Of a stretch of 64,000 nt of DNA, positions 1-11,889 are shown in pieces. Position numbers and translations under genes: made by a program. Each line of letters opens with the position of its first letter. The stretch's first letter is position 1. The notes beneath the pieces were generated by a model that ran no database searches, had not been told where the DNA came from, and saw only the letters and a list, made by a program, of their open reading frames with translations. Source of the stretch: Panicum virgatum (Eukaryota > Streptophyta > Magnoliopsida > Poales > Poaceae); assembly GCF_016808335.1 (NCBI RefSeq), contig NC_053138.1:58248951-58312950 (forward strand), in the 5' to 3' direction.

Positions 1-1
1 A

Positions 2-448
2 TGCTGGCACTATCTGAATTTTGCCAAACCTCTGACATGCCTGACATCCCTTGTAATATCTGAAGCAATCTTCAAGCATAGTGGGCCAGTAATAACCCGA
101 TCGCCTAATCAGCCACTTCATCTTATGAGCCGATTGATGAGTACCACAGGTTCCCTCGTGAACCTCATGCAAGAGCCAATTTGACTCTGAAGGTCCCAAG
201 CATTTAAGCAGTAGTCCTTCCAAGGTCCTGTAAAACATATCGTCCCCTATCAGAACATACTTCATAGCCTTGAGTCTTATCCTCCTGGGTGCCCCCCGAG
301 CCGAATCCTTCAAGTAATTGAAGATATTGGCTCTCCAGTCTCCAGGTTCTAGAAACTGAACTTCTACGTCGACCTCATCGGCCGTTTCCTTGTACCCGGA
401 AGTCATCTGTGCCAAATCATTGGCTTCATTGTTCAGAGTCCTGCGTAT
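2..448 (-). pseudogene. Tat element pol: linker and integrase zinc-binding domain (partial)
   Basis: In the same frame as the second RNase H, but separated from it by a TAG at 449-451, the minus strand encodes a linker followed by an integrase HHCC zinc finger. The visible motifs are HEVHEGTCGTHQSAHKMKW, then YYWPTM, then CQACQRFG. The finger positions integrase on the retrotransposon DNA ends. The catalytic core would lie left of position 1. There is no start codon of its own; it is part of the polyprotein. Confidence 0.8.
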
Positions 449-778
449 CTAGTGGAAATTGATGCACCTGAATTGTGACATCAACTCACGGCACTGCATC
501 CATATCGGAAAAAGAGCCTCGCTCTCACATCTATATTCTTCCGTGAGCTGAGAAATCACCAACTTTGAATCTCCAAAAACTTCCACCGCTTCTGCACCAA
601 CTTCGAGGAGCAGTTCCATCCCTTTGCGAACGGCTTCATATTCCACCAAATTATTGGTGCATGGGGTAGTCATCCTGATGGAGAAGGAGTAAGTCGCCCC
701 TCGAGACGAGACCAACAGAATTCCCACACCGCATCCATCATCACAAGCCGATCCGTCAAAAAAATATAGCCCAAGCAC
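449..778 (-). pseudogene. Second (archaeal-like) RNase H of the Tat element
   Basis: About 110 residues starting near YFFDGSACDDGCGVGILL and containing NNLVEYEAVRKGMELLLE and VFGDSKLVISQL. This is the RNase H fold with the DG, E and D acidic residues of the active site, of the archaeal-like type found after the classical RNase H in Tat-lineage elements. A TAG at 449-451 cuts it from the integrase. Its frame differs from that of the upstream RNase H, and the change falls near a run of seven A on the plus strand (about 757-763), suggesting a homopolymer slip. Confidence 0.85.
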
Positions 779-1097
779 GAATAAATAGTACAGCTATATC
801 AGTGTTGATCCTGTCTGCAACAAGATCCGCCAATGCCTGTCCTTTGACTGCTTTTGCAGGCTGATATCGAATATCGAACTCTGACAATGCAAACATCCAT
901 TTTCCAAGCCGGCCCTTCAGAACAGGAGCCGACAGCATGTGCTTTATGACATCCGATTTGCATATGACAATTGTTTCCACCGAGAGCAAAATATGACGAA
1001 CCTTTGTACATGTAAAGAATAAGCAAAGGCAAAGCTTCTCGATTTCAGGATACCTGGTCTCGGCGTCTAACATGCGCCTGCTGAAGTAGAAAACCAC
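756..1097 (-). pseudogene. Ty3-type RNase H domain of the Tat element
   Basis: The stretch FYFSRRMLDAETRYPEIEKL and the later KGRLGKWMFALSEFDIRYQP are hallmarks of the RNase H domain that follows reverse transcriptase in Ty3/gypsy elements; it removes RNA from the RNA-DNA hybrid during reverse transcription. It lies in the same frame as the reverse transcriptase upstream but is separated from it by a single TAG at 1119-1121, so it is one polyprotein interrupted by a nonsense codon. The frame ends soon after the junction with the second RNase H. Confidence 0.85.
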
Positions 1098-1118
1098 CCT
1101 CTCCTGGCCATCGTGTTT

Positions 1119-2522
1119 CTAGATTAACACCGAAGCAATGGAAGTGTCACCCACGGATAGGTAGACATAGAACGGCCTATCTTGCTGAGGAGGAACAAAC
1201 ACTGGAGGCTTTGACAAATATTCTTTGATTTCATCGAAAGCTTGCTGCTGTTCTGCCCCCCAGCGAAACTCATCATCGGATTTGATCTTCACTAAACCCA
1301 TGAACGGTTCGATCCGCCCAGACAGATTAGAAATAAATCGTCTGACAAAGTTAATTTTACCGATGAGCTTCTGCAACTCTTTCTTCGTAGTAGGTGGCTT
1401 CATCGTCTTCACAGCTTCTTGACTCTTCAAGCTGATCTTGATTCCCCGTTCATGCACCAGGAATCCCAAAAATTGACCGGCCGATACTCCAAAAGCACAT
1501 TTCTTTGGGTTCATTTTGAGCCCAAACTTCCGGGTCCACTCCAAGACTTGACGCAGATCTTCTAGATGCTCCCCAGCTGATTTGGACTTGACCACGACAT
1601 CATCAATATAAATTTCTACTAGTTTGCCGATGAGATCATAAAAAATGTAATTCATGGCACGTTGGTACGTTGCACCGGCATTTTTCAATCCAAAGGTCAT
1701 AACCAAGTACTTGAACAAGCCGACCGCGCCTGGTACTCTGAACGCGGTCTTGTTCACGTCTTCTGGGGCCATGAAGATCTGGTTGTAGCCAGCATTACCG
1801 TCCATAAAACTCATCATTTTGTGGCCGGCAGCTGCGTTGATCAATGTCTCTGCAACAGGCATCGGGTATTCATCCTTTGGCGTCGCTCTGTTGAGATCTC
1901 TAAAATTGACGCAAACACGCCATCGGCCATCCTTCTTTTGTACCGGTACCACGCTAGAGATCCATTCTGCATACCGGCACGGCCTGATGAACTCAGCATC
2001 CAACATCTTCTCCACTTCTTTCTTGACTTCTTCTAGGACTTCGGCCTTCATCTGACGTGCTCGTTGCTGAAACGGCCGAAAACCTTTCTTGAGCGGGAGC
2101 CGATGCTCAACGATGCTTCTGTCCAGACCAGGCATCTCAATGTAGTCCCATGCGAAACAATCCCGGTACTCTTTAAGCAGTGCAATCATCTCCTCACGCA
2201 AGACCGGATCCAACTTTTTGCTGATAAATGTCGGCCGTGGCTTATCCCCAGGACCGATGTCAACCTCTTCCAAATCATTAGCTGACGTGAATCCGTATCC
2301 CAGTTTGCCGTCGTCTGAAAAACCAGCTGCGAACGCAGGCGAGTCTTCGTTATCCACAAGATCAGCGGCAAACACAGGAAGATGACAAGAAAAATTATTT
2401 GGCCAACCGCACGGGCTGGCCGTTTCTATACTTCCATTACCATTCGAAACCAAATAGTCGATGAGTGGACAACTGCCAGAGTAGGCCATTGTATGTACAT
2501 GATGTAACAATTCCGACCCCAA
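1119..2522 (-). pseudogene. Reverse transcriptase of the Tat element
   Basis: A 467-residue open stretch with the Ty3 reverse transcriptase blocks in order: AEWISSVVPVQKKDGRWRVC, FRDLNRATPKDEYPMP, FMDGNAGYNQIFMAPED, AFRVPG, FGLKNAGATYQRAMNYIF and the catalytic YIDDVVVKS, followed by the connection region. The YIDD box carries two of the three catalytic aspartates and FMDG the third, so the domain itself looks competent. It begins in the linker after protease and ends at a TAG. As part of a polyprotein it would need read-through or repair of neighbouring breaks to be used. Confidence 0.92.
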
Positions 2523-2605
2523 ATAGGATTTTTCTATTTTTTGGGGCCGGTCGCTGGGACCGGCCTCTCTAACTTTATTACACCTCGTAGCATGCCAGGA
2601 CGTGT

Positions 2606-3847
2606 TTACTCTGTGAGGCCGGTGGATAAGACCAGCCTCAGTCTGTTTTTTGTCGCCTCGATCTGATCACAGTCTTCCAGTGAAATGCCTGAGATTGGCT
2701 CTTGTCCTTCTGCGTCCCAGGCGTTCATATCTGCAAGCGAGACCTCGCTGGAATCGTCTGCATGGACCACTTCTACTTCATCACCATCCCATTGGACCAG
2801 ATACTGATGCATTGTGGAAGGGATACAACAGTTGGTGTGAATCCAATCTCTCCCAAGCAGCACTGTGTATGTACTCTTGCTGTTGATGATGAAGAACGAA
2901 GTCAGGATCGTCTTGCGGCCCACTGTCAACTCCACATTAAGAACCCCCATTGCCTCTGATGGTTGCCCGTTGAAGTCATTGAGCGTCACGTTGGTCTTGA
3001 TGAGGTCGGCAGAAGAACGTCCCAACCGGCGCAGCACTGAATATGGCATCAGGTTGACTGCAGCACCGGTGTCAACCAACATCCTGTTAACGGGTTTACC
3101 GTTGATGAAGCCCTTGAGATACAGCCCCTTCAAATGTTTGTAGCTTTTTTTCCTTTGGCTTCTCGAAGATGATCGGCTGGGGGCCAAGATCCAACTGCGC
3201 AATAGGCAAATCCTCCGGTTGGGGTGCCCGGAACTCTGATGGAGCACGAACACCATGTTCACATCAGCCGATGGCTTCTCATCGGCTTTTGTCTGCTTAG
3301 GGCGCCACTCTTTTCTTGGAGGGCGCCTTTCCACTCTTCGCGGGTGCCTGACCTGGTCTGCGAGATCTGGACGCGCCTTCCTCAGCACGTCAAGGTATTT
3401 TGCTTCTGCTTCTTCTAGATTGCGCAAGCGCTGCACTCTGCGCTTCTGCGAGCGATTAAGCCCGTCAGGACACCACCGTGGGCGATGGTACCTGTCTTCT
3501 TCTTCTGGCTCGAGATCACCCCTGGTCGGTCGCTCAACGTGATTGTCGTGACGCACTTTGGGCCCCAAGCGCCGGAACACCGATGTCTCGCCTGACTGGC
3601 GTGTCCGAGGCCTGCACTCCAGACAATCATCTATAGTGGGCAGTCGGCTCATGTCGGAATTCCAACAGTACCTGAAGAACGGGCAATGCCAGTGGTCGCG
3701 TATAGCTTGGCGCCTTCCCAGCGTCCTCCCCGTGCGGTATTCATACTCCTCTTCTTCTGATTGATATCGGCAACGCAACTTGTACTGATATTCATATTTT
3801 TCCAGAAGCCAATCCAAAGCTAGGAGCTGATTATGGATATGACGCAC
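2606..3847 (-). pseudogene. Aspartic protease region of the Tat element
   Basis: A 413-residue open stretch. The N-terminal third is charged and has a cysteine/histidine cluster (HWHCPFFRYC then CLEC) suggesting a zinc-binding nucleocapsid-like segment. Near residues 255-275 is LVDTGAAVNLMP, the active-site triad of a retroviral-type aspartic protease, and later LLGRDWIH, the usual downstream block. The protease cuts the element's own polyprotein. The frame differs from the preceding gag part (overlap at 3820-3847), so a frame change lies between them. Confidence 0.85.
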
Positions 3848-4173
3848 TTGCTCCTCAGTAATATGCTATCACCCTGGCTCATTTTGATCTTGGGGCCGTT
3901 TGCCAGAAACGGCCTCTCTCTTTTGCTCGTCACGACGGCGTCAGGCCCCGCCATGTTGATCTGGAATGAAAAATTCTGGCCAGTAGGAGTGAAGTCTGAC
4001 AACTCTACCACGTTGGCTTGTGGGAAGGGCTTTGTGTCAACCTTCATCGTGTGTTGGGCCAGGATTAATCGGCCTTGCTCGATAGCTGATTGAATCTGAC
4101 AGCGCAGCTCCTTGCATTCACCCGTGGCATGAGTGAACGAGTGATGCCATTTACAGTATAACCTCCCCTGCAA
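3820..4173 (-). pseudogene. C-terminal gag segment of the Tat element
   Basis: The segment CKWHHSFTHATGEC and following charged helix (ELRCQIQSAIEQGRL) is the short cysteine/histidine block seen at the end of gag in Tat-type Ty3 elements. It is in the same frame as gag but is cut off from it by a TAG at 4216-4218. It overlaps the protease frame at its lower end. Confidence 0.7.
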
Positions 4174-4215
4174 CTCTTGTACGGTTGGCAGCTTGTGATT
4201 CTCTGGGAGCTTTAG

Positions 4216-5736
4216 CTATTTTTCTTTGAGGAGCAGATCAAATATCTGCTCTGCTTTGGCCACGTCAAAGTCGAAGCCCTTCACAAGCCCCTGCTGTTTA
4301 ATCCATTTGCACGGAACGGGGTTTGCCCCCCAAGTCCATTCTGCCATGGCCACTTCTTGTTCCTCACTAGAGTCATCAGATTCATCCGCTTGGGCCATGT
4401 TCACATGGCGCTTAAACTTATCCTGGTACAGCTCAGGATGGTAGTGTTCATATACCGTCAGCTTCTGCACCAGGTGCGCCAAAGATGCGAACTCCAACTG
4501 GAAAGCCATATCCTTGATTGGCTTAGCGAGTCCCAGAACTGCCAAATCAACCGCTTCCTTTTCTGTAATGCGTGACGAGTAGCATCGGTTCTTGACCTCT
4601 CGGAAGCGCTGTATGTATTCCGACACAGTCTCTCCTCGCTTCTGTCTGACTTGGGCGAGGTCGGCAATCCCAGCTTCAGCAGCCTCTGAGTGATACTGAG
4701 TATGGAACTGATCTTCCAGCTGCCTCCAAGTTCGAATTGAATCTGGAGCCAATGACGCGTACCATCCAAAAGCTGGGCCTGCGAGAGATTGGCCGAAGAA
4801 CCGGACCCTCAGAGGATCCGATACTGAGATCATCCCAAACTGCGTTAAGTATCGGCTCACATGCTCAATGGAGCTGGCTCCTTCTGACCCATTGAACTTG
4901 GTGAACTCAGGGAGCCGATACTTGGGTGGCAACGGGATCAAGTCATAGTCACTTGGATACGGCTTGGAATAGCCGATCGCTTTTCTCTTGGGCAGGATGC
5001 CAAACTGGTCTCTCAGTATTGCACTGACCTGCTCCACACTAAGAACTCCTGGGGCCGATGGCACAGCACTCGGCCCGGTAGCGTACTTTGCCAGCCACGC
5101 TTGTTTCTCCGCGTCTGCTCCAGAAGCTTCTGGGTTTACCAACTGTACCGAGTGTGTTGGATTAACGCTGTCAGGGATGTATGTGCACGTATAGCCATGC
5201 GGGGTCTCCTTGGGTGGCTCGGTGAGGAATTGGCCTTCTCCAGGATCACCACCAATCTTCTGGACGGCATAGATCGGCGAACTGTGCTGTCCTGCTGCCG
5301 CGAGCGAGTAGGACACTGGTGGCCTATATTGCAGTGCAGCTTCCCCCCTGTGACTCCCTAGGATTGGTCCCGATGGGGAGTACTGGTTCTTGATCACCTC
5401 CTGGACAACGCGATGTGCCACACGCTCAAGTTCGTTCACCAGGCTTTCTGAGTGCCGATGGAGCGTGTGAGCCACCATGTAGTTCATCTCCTGGCGTAGG
5501 GCCCTGGTGCACTCCTCTGACGGCACAGACAGATCGACGCTGTCGAGAGTGCCCTCTAGTGAGAACCCCTTCCACCTGATGTCATGGTTGCGGGTCCTCT
5601 CAAAAGAGCCGATGAGATCGGCCTCGAATTGAGCCTTGACTTCATCGTATTTTTGCTTATGTTCCAGAGTCAGCTCTTCATACATGACAGGTTTGGTGAC
5701 CGGCGGAACCGGTGCTTCGTCATGAGCTCCTGTCAT
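4216..5736 (-). pseudogene. gag capsid protein of the Tat element
   Basis: About 506 residues if started at the first ATG after the primer site (MTGAHDEAP, 5734-5736); the longer open frame runs back into the LTR and cannot be a normal start. Residues around YLTQFGMISVSDPLRVRFFG, GPAFGWYASL and TWRQLEDQFHTQYH match the Ty3 gag (retrotrans_gag) fold that forms the virus-like particle. It ends in a TAG close to FDLLLKEK, where the frame then continues, so the natural gag was longer. Confidence 0.85.
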
Positions 5737-5764
5737 CTCTGCGGCGGGCGTTATTGTTGATGAA

Positions 5765-5783
5765 GGTCCCACCGGGCGTGCCA
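5765..5783 (-). other. Primer binding site of the Tat element
   Basis: On the minus strand, five bases after the LTR end, the sequence TGGCACGCCCGGTGGGACC begins with TGG, the complement of a tRNA CCA tail. Its place between LTR and gag fixes the direction of the element. I do not assign the tRNA. Confidence 0.65.
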
Positions 5784-5788
5784 GAATG

Positions 5789-7005
5789 TGTTGTCGGTCG
5801 AAACCCACCGGCGAGTTGCGACAGGCAACACGAAGAGCTGGGAGGTCACCAGAGCGCTGGCAGGCACTGCTCCCTCGTTGACGGCCCGCAATTCCGTCAC
5901 GCGCCCGGAGATTCCGGAGAATGTCGGGCGTGCCACCTGACCTATACCCGATCAGGAGGGTGCGAACGTCCTCCAAACAGTTTGCCTGCATACAAAGACA
6001 CGTGTAAACATAAGTTCGAGCCGTGGGGTCGGCTCCCCAGGACGACTCTTGCATCGGCTTTAAAGAGCCGATCGAGTCCCGGTGTCAAATCAGATCTATG
6101 TATCTGATATCAGTGGATGAAGCATGTAATTATGGAAACTGCTTCAATTAAATCTAACTAATCTAATCCACAATGGTAAAAGCTTCACTGCTAGATCGGA
6201 ACATCCTACACGTGATTGGGCCTAGTGAACATAATAAATAACTAAACTATAACAAAAAACAGAGGCCTAAGAACTAGCAAGAGCCGATTCCCGGATCAAT
6301 TCCCTGTTAAGACTAAAGCAAAGCATCTAACACATCACCGGATCTTCCAATCCGTTTGCAAGGCCTAATCTAGCAGATATTACGCCAACTCTTAAGAATA
6401 AGAGCAAACCATAACAGAATAGATCTCTTAGACGGAAAAGAAGCAGGGTGTTGCCTTTACGCAGCTAACTCTATGCAACAAGAGCTAGTATAAGATGATG
6501 ACATGATCGCGTAAAGACAACATGATATTCGTAGAGAATAAGCAATGAAAGCACGATAGATCTACTAAAGCTGTGCTACGAACATCAAGATAACTAGTGT
6601 TACTCGCCATAAAAAACGCTTCAGTACGAGTAACACCAAGGTAAAAGCAAGAACAACGCTGCCCTGATCGCGAGAAGCGGTCAGGGCAGCATGGCGCTTA
6701 CTTGGATGAAACCCTAGGATTAGGGGTGGCGATGCGCCGAGATTGTTGTTTGCGAGACGTGATGACGTTCTTCTTTATGAATAACATAGGGTACATATTT
6801 ATAGTCCGGAGACTTGGGAAACAATCTAAACTAATCTTATCCCGATCGGACTCTATCTCTAATCTTGAACTAAATCTAAAGATACATGGCCCATGTGGCC
6901 CAAATGCTCACGCAAGAGCCGATTTACAAGCCTTCTTAATCTTCTGCTTTAAGCCCAACTTGCTTTCAGCCTGGCGATAACAGATTCGCAAGGATTGGTT
7001 CAACA
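5789..7005 (-). repeat. 5' LTR of the Tat element
   Basis: Bounded by TGTTG at 5789 and CAACA at 7005 (inverted ends), about 1.2 kb, next to the primer site. On the minus strand a TATA box (TATAAATA, plus coordinates 6796-6803) lies some 200 bp into the LTR and is followed by leader-like sequence with an AAACCCTAG-type block. The partner LTR is outside the window, so the ends rest on structure, not on alignment. Confidence 0.75.
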
Positions 7006-8954
7006 AGCAGCTTATCAACCACTAACCAATTAGTCCATTGTATTAGAGCCGCAAGGATTTGCACAGCTGGTCATGTCGGCTCAAGTTGAAGATGTTCAGC
7101 CACGTTTACACCTCAAGAATCGCAGCTGGCGGTCCCTCCTCAACAGTCAATCGCTCAACTTCAGCAGCCAATGAATATACCGCAGCCAATTGATCATCAG
7201 TGTGTTGTAGCACAGCCACAATTGGCAACGGATCAACAGGTCCAATTGGCTATTGAGCGAGAAGACGTTGAATTGGAAGAAATTACAGCAGATGATAATG
7301 ACAAGGTTAAGATCAACTCGATCTTATGCCCATGCACCGGAAAAGAATATGAGAAGTACGGATTCGAGATCAGTAGAGCCGGCAAGACACAATCGGCTAT
7401 CAAGATGAAGATTAGCGTGCAACATGTTCCAGGAAACGTAATTGAAGTCAACGGCCAGAAAGAGACACCTCTAGCGTTGACATATGAAGAGGCTAAGGAA
7501 TCAGTGGCCGTTGATCGGAAGATTGTAGAAGTGGGGCACAAGGTGGTTTCTTGGATTATTTATTGCTCGCTGCCCAAACATATTGCCCAGGAGTATCAGC
7601 TGCTTGGATCTTATTTTCCATGGGATCGAGGCGGACAAGAGCTACATGCATGATGCTAAAGGAAACCATCTGACCTAAATTAGTTGTTCTTATACACATC
7701 AACGGCCGATGGAGTTGTCCAGGTTTGGACACAAAGTGGTATCTATTTAAAGAATTATTCGTGATGGAGCGGCTAAAAGATTTGCTACATCCTGGATATT
7801 AAAGCTGATACGCTATTTTATTGCTGAGAGAAGCCGGTTTCATTAGGAACAAAAAAGGGATTTATCCGGCCAGCGGCCATACGGAGTGCATCCTATATCG
7901 TATCAGCTGATTATCTGCTAAGCCGATATAGAAAGACATCGGCTGATGACCACGTCCTGATCGGCTGAATGCTTGGAGCCGATATAGATATTTTTAAAGT
8001 GGCATCGATGGCTATTTCTCTAAAGCCAGTGGATGGTTGGCCTAATTAGCTGTGTTTGTCATGCACCTCTGAATCAAGAAGGCTGCTGTGTTCTCATCTT
8101 GGCTTCACAGCGGTTGGCGCATCAAGCTCAGCATCGGCGCTGCACCGTCCATTCTGTTTACGCTCATGATTATCGAAGTGCCGGGAGGTCAGGATATCAA
8201 GCTATAATCAACATCCCCGAAGGCACCGGCAGTTAAGGCTGATGAGGTATGTCTATCGGTTACATGTTATTCAAGGGAAGACCATAATTAAAGGGTGGAC
8301 TGGAAAGTAGCAGTCCTATCAAAGATTAGTGGCTGATGAAATATTCGAGAAATTTGTATGTGAAGACAACCACAGAAATAATTCATCGGTCATCCTGTTT
8401 GACCATCGGCTGCTAAGCAAACATGTGCATTCATCACGAGCCGACGACCTTGCTTGTGACTATACAGCCGATGCGCAAAAATAAAGATAACTGTCAGCTG
8501 CAGAAGAATTTTATTAGTCTATCGGCTTGGGAAATTTCCACCATCGACCTCCTTGATCAGGATTTCATTATGTTAGATTTTAATATGGTCATCAATCAGT
8601 GGCTATCCTGTTCCAGTTTTCTTACCTGCGATTTGCGGCTAATGACAGACCAGCCATTTGAGTTTCTGCTGCCGATAACAGAAATAGCCGATGGAGTTGT
8701 TGTACTAGTTCATCGGCTGCTCTGTTTTTGAAGGATGGATAGGCAACAAGAGGCATATAATATTATTCCCTGGCCGATGATACGCAGCCGATGGTCCAGT
8801 TTGGGCATTAGCCAATCTGCACTTCCATTAGATACGTGAAGATGCTTACCTTTTGGCTTGGCTAGCTGTTTCGGAATCCAATGGCTATGGAGCTGGATCA
8901 TTAAAGTTAACTTCCTCAATATATTGCGGGGCTGCATCGGCGATCAATTTAGAA
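7006..8954 (+). mobile_element. Internal region of the host LTR element, segment 1
   Basis: Non-coding except for the frame at 7171-7653. It is packed with GCCGAT and its complement ATCGGC, as are segments 2 and 3, which it joins if the two nested copia elements are removed. With the plus-strand polypurine tract and 3' LTR at 23.0-24.3 kb this is best read as the interior of one plus-strand LTR element. I recognise no pol domain, so it may be a non-autonomous partner of the Tat lineage. Confidence 0.5.
7171..7653 (+). CDS. Unrecognised coding remnant in the host LTR element
   Basis: A 160-residue frame whose upstream continuation (about 7087-7170, after a TGA at 7084-7086) is rich in glutamine and proline, followed by an acidic helix-like part and a more globular C-terminal part containing ILCPCTGKEYEKYGFEIS and PGNVIEVNGQ. 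I do not recognise the family. Its place just inside the body of a plus-strand LTR element would suit a gag or accessory gene remnant. There is no convincing promoter or splice site, and it may not be expressed. Confidence 0.35.
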   Translation: MNIPQPIDHQCVVAQPQLATDQQVQLAIEREDVELEEITADDNDKVKINSILCPCTGKEYEKYGFEISRAGKTQSAIKMKISVQHVPGNVIEVNGQKETPLALTYEEAKESVAVDRKIVEVGHKVVSWIIYCSLPKHIAQEYQLLGSYFPWDRGGQELHA

Positions 8955-8959
8955 GTGAT

Positions 8960-9375
8960 TGTAAGACCAATTGGATCGACTAGGGTGTAAATCAAATGGG
9001 AGAACTCACTTTCTGTTGGGGAAAAACATTGGTCGTAGCCTGTACCGCATCCTTGTCGCCGTACAGCAGCGTCGCGGGCATGGAGGGGTGGTGGCGGCGT
9101 GGTGCAGTGGCCGTTGCAGGGTCGCCGGCGCTCCGGCAATGGCGTGGTGGCGCTTCCCGCCGCTGCAGCCCCCCTCTCTGATCGGGTTAGGGTTTTGAGG
9201 TGGGGAATAGTGGCGGCAGACGAACCTCGTATCTTGAGCAGTCAGTCCCCACCTCCTCTTTATAGGCTACGCGACGGGGGCCCACCAGCCTCGTCTTGGG
9301 CTGGGCCCCCGATCAGGGCACGAGGTCAAGGGACCAGTTGTCCGTTGGGGCAACTGGTGGAGATCAATTCCAACA
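8960..9375 (-). repeat. 3' LTR of the degenerate copia
   Basis: 416 bp. By eye it differs from the other LTR at two positions only (A for G near 9269 and near 9320). It includes a TATA-like CTTTATAGGC stretch in reverse orientation to the flanks. The internal side is the polypurine tract at 9376-9390. Confidence 0.93.
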
Positions 9376-9390
9376 TTCTCCCCCTTGATC
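9376..9390 (-). other. Polypurine tract of the degenerate copia
   Basis: Plus strand TTCTCCCCCTTGATC, that is a purine run AAGGGGGAGAA on the minus strand directly before the 3' LTR; it primes plus-strand DNA synthesis in LTR elements. Confidence 0.85.
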
Positions 9391-9559
9391 TCCTCTTATA
9401 CTTTCATCTTCATATCTTTTACTTCTTTTCATATTTCATCACAAAATAATGTATAGAGCAGTTTTATCGTCACGGTCGGTTGCCGATAGATTCAACAGCT
9501 ACAATACATGTCTCTATTCTGAAATAGATACTTTAACTTTGGGGCCCTTTATTGTCCGA

Positions 9560-10560
9560 AAAATATAGGCTATACCATAAACCCATGTCGACTGTGTGTT
9601 CTCTGTACACACTGGGCGGCAAGCCTTTAATAAGTGGATCCACAAACACATGTCTGTCATTCTTTTACTCAATGCATTTCAAACATAATTCCGGACTTTC
9701 TCCTTTACAACGTATAACTTTGTGTCAATGTGTTTGGCACCACACTTGACTCGTTGTCATAGGAGCAAACTACTTAAATGGTTATCGCTGTTGTCAACCA
9801 TTATCAAACTCCGGGTTCAGGTTCACTTAACCATTTTGCCTGTCCCTCGGCCTCGTATCATGCTATACCATGTCTTTGCATCACATTGATGATAATTGTT
9901 TTATTTTGGAGCTTTTCCACACAAAACCTCCAAGTGTGAAAGTAAGCGACAATTGTGGATTTCGCTACACATTTCACATGTTCTACTTTTGTACTCACAA
10001 CATTTTGAGAGTACTTGATCTTTCCAACTTAGCATGAGGCCGACATTCTTAATTTTATTCCAGTGATCTATATCTGGATTGAACTTTTGCCAAAATAACC
10101 CGGATAAACAAAATATGTCAGGGTAAGTTCTTTACTTGCGCGCCTATAAAGCTTCCAACAGCTGAAGCATTTGGAACTAGTTCCATTTCACATTGGTTCC
10201 TGGAACACTAAGGTTCCCAAAACTATTACCCTTGACGATAGGAACAGGCATGAGTTTATTCATATGCATACTTCATTTCTTTAGAATCTTTTCCAAGTAT
10301 GCCTTTGTTGTAACCATAATACCCCTTCCTTTTATCTCGATGAGTTTCAATTCGTAGAATGAAAACCCATCACCGAGATCAAAATTTGAGGACAAGAATT
10401 CTTTATCCATAATAATATTTTAACACCACCACTAGAAAGTAGGATGTTATCTTCATTTAAGATGAGGAAATCAGATTTCCCATTCTTTTACTTTGCTTAA
10501 AACTATTGTCCTCCTCAATCTCTATAAACCCAAAATTTCATATTGTTTTATTTAAACTTT
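9560..10560 (-). pseudogene. Copia pol remnant (reverse transcriptase and RNase H end)
   Basis: Minus-strand translation near 9570-9640 gives VDPLIKGLPPSVYREHTVDM, the conserved C-terminal block of copia polyproteins. Around 10000-10260 it gives a connection/RNase H-like stretch (APIVKG, then NQCEMELVPNASAVGS), and around 10360-10490 a remnant of the catalytic box region (DNILLSSG) where the aspartate pair is degraded. Frames change and stops are frequent, so no protein can be made. The protein this came from was a copia-type reverse transcriptase/RNase H. Confidence 0.75.
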
Positions 10561-11889
10561 AGATACCACCGTCTCGTGGCTTTCTTCAATCCATAAATGA
10601 ATTAACTATTGTGGTATCCCATATGTTCTTTCTTCTCTTTAACTAAAACTTTTGTCACAAATTTTGCTTTATATCTTTCAACATTCCCTCTGGAGTCACA
10701 TTGACATTTTGTAGGTCTATTATAACCTACTGTGATGATTCTTTCAGGAATCACATCTTTTTACATGGACTTAACCCACGGAATTGTTATGACTTCTTCA
10801 AATGAGGTGGAATTTTCTTTACTTTGTATAGGAATGTTGTTGCTCCTTTTGCCAAATGGCTATGGACTAATGAGATCCTGCATAACAAGATTCTTCTTTA
10901 CTTTATTCATTTTCTTTGAGAGCTAACAACATGTGTTGTATACAATATCAGCACGTATGAGAAACTTGTTGTTCTTGAATCATCGAAGTGGACACGCATT
11001 CCCACTTCTCATCAAGTCTAAGGTATCTACATACCATGCTCCCCCAGATTTTGCCATCTTTTGTAAAGATGACATATCAATAAATCTTTTGGTTTGGATT
11101 CTATCTATGCTCCGTAAACTTTATATGTGCTCGTAAGCATCATCTTACTATCTTTGAGGGTAGTCCAGCAAGAATGCTGGAATTTAGCTATTTCTTTACA
11201 TAGGGGTATCAGCATAGTGACCGTTGTACCCCCTTGACGGTCACATTCATTCTTTAATAGATCATATCTTGCTTTCAATGCATATTATATGGGAGTATCT
11301 TTCTAAACTGTCTCATATTTCTCCCCCTCGAAATGTGGCTTGAACTTTTCTGCCACAATTTCGAAAACTATTCACTACTTTCGTGAATGAGGAAACTTTT
11401 ATTACTTACTTCATCCACATGATCACGACATGCAGAATCAAGTAATTTCTTAATTCGTATGGGAGTACCTTTTATTCACTTTATTTTGATAACTCAATAG
11501 AGTCCTTTATTCGATATGACAATATTTTTTCCTCATTTCACTTCACGAACTCAACAGAGTCTATTACCAGTACTTTAGCAAGTCACGCTCGCAAAACTTT
11601 CTTATCTTGAGGTTCATATGTAACTTTCCATTCTTCATTAAACTCAATGAGTGCTTAATCTCTATGACACAGTAGAAGTGCCCGATCAATTCTAGAATAG
11701 CAAAGCTACTCCAAACTTTTTCTCCCAGTGTGAGATAAACCAGTACATAAGTCATCACAACTTTCTCCCGCCATGCAGGATTAGCACTATGCCAACTTTA
11801 TCCCGTCATGCGGGTTATTTCATACTTTTCCAAACAAAAATGTCAGGATCGGTTCATATCAAATTCAGAAATAAATCTGAATATTCCAT

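Larger units (their letters stand above)
1..7005 (-). mobile_element. Ty3/gypsy retrotransposon, Tat lineage, 3' part off the window
   Basis: Read on the minus strand this is LTR, primer site, gag, aspartic protease, reverse transcriptase, RNase H, a second RNase H, then the start of integrase at the window edge. That order is Ty3/gypsy, and a second archaeal-like RNase H between the usual RNase H and integrase is a known mark of the Tat lineage (Tat, Ogre, Retand, RIRE2 type). Coding is broken by several nonsense codons and frame changes, so this copy is not autonomous. The 3' LTR is beyond position 1, so the target duplication cannot be tested; the 5-bp flank at the right end is AGCAG. The lineage call is firm; the family name is not assigned. 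Confidence 0.9.

Noticed and set aside
4216..6054. gag start at 6054
   Set aside because: That frame opens inside the LTR, upstream of the primer site; the first ATG after the primer site at 5734-5736 is the sensible start.
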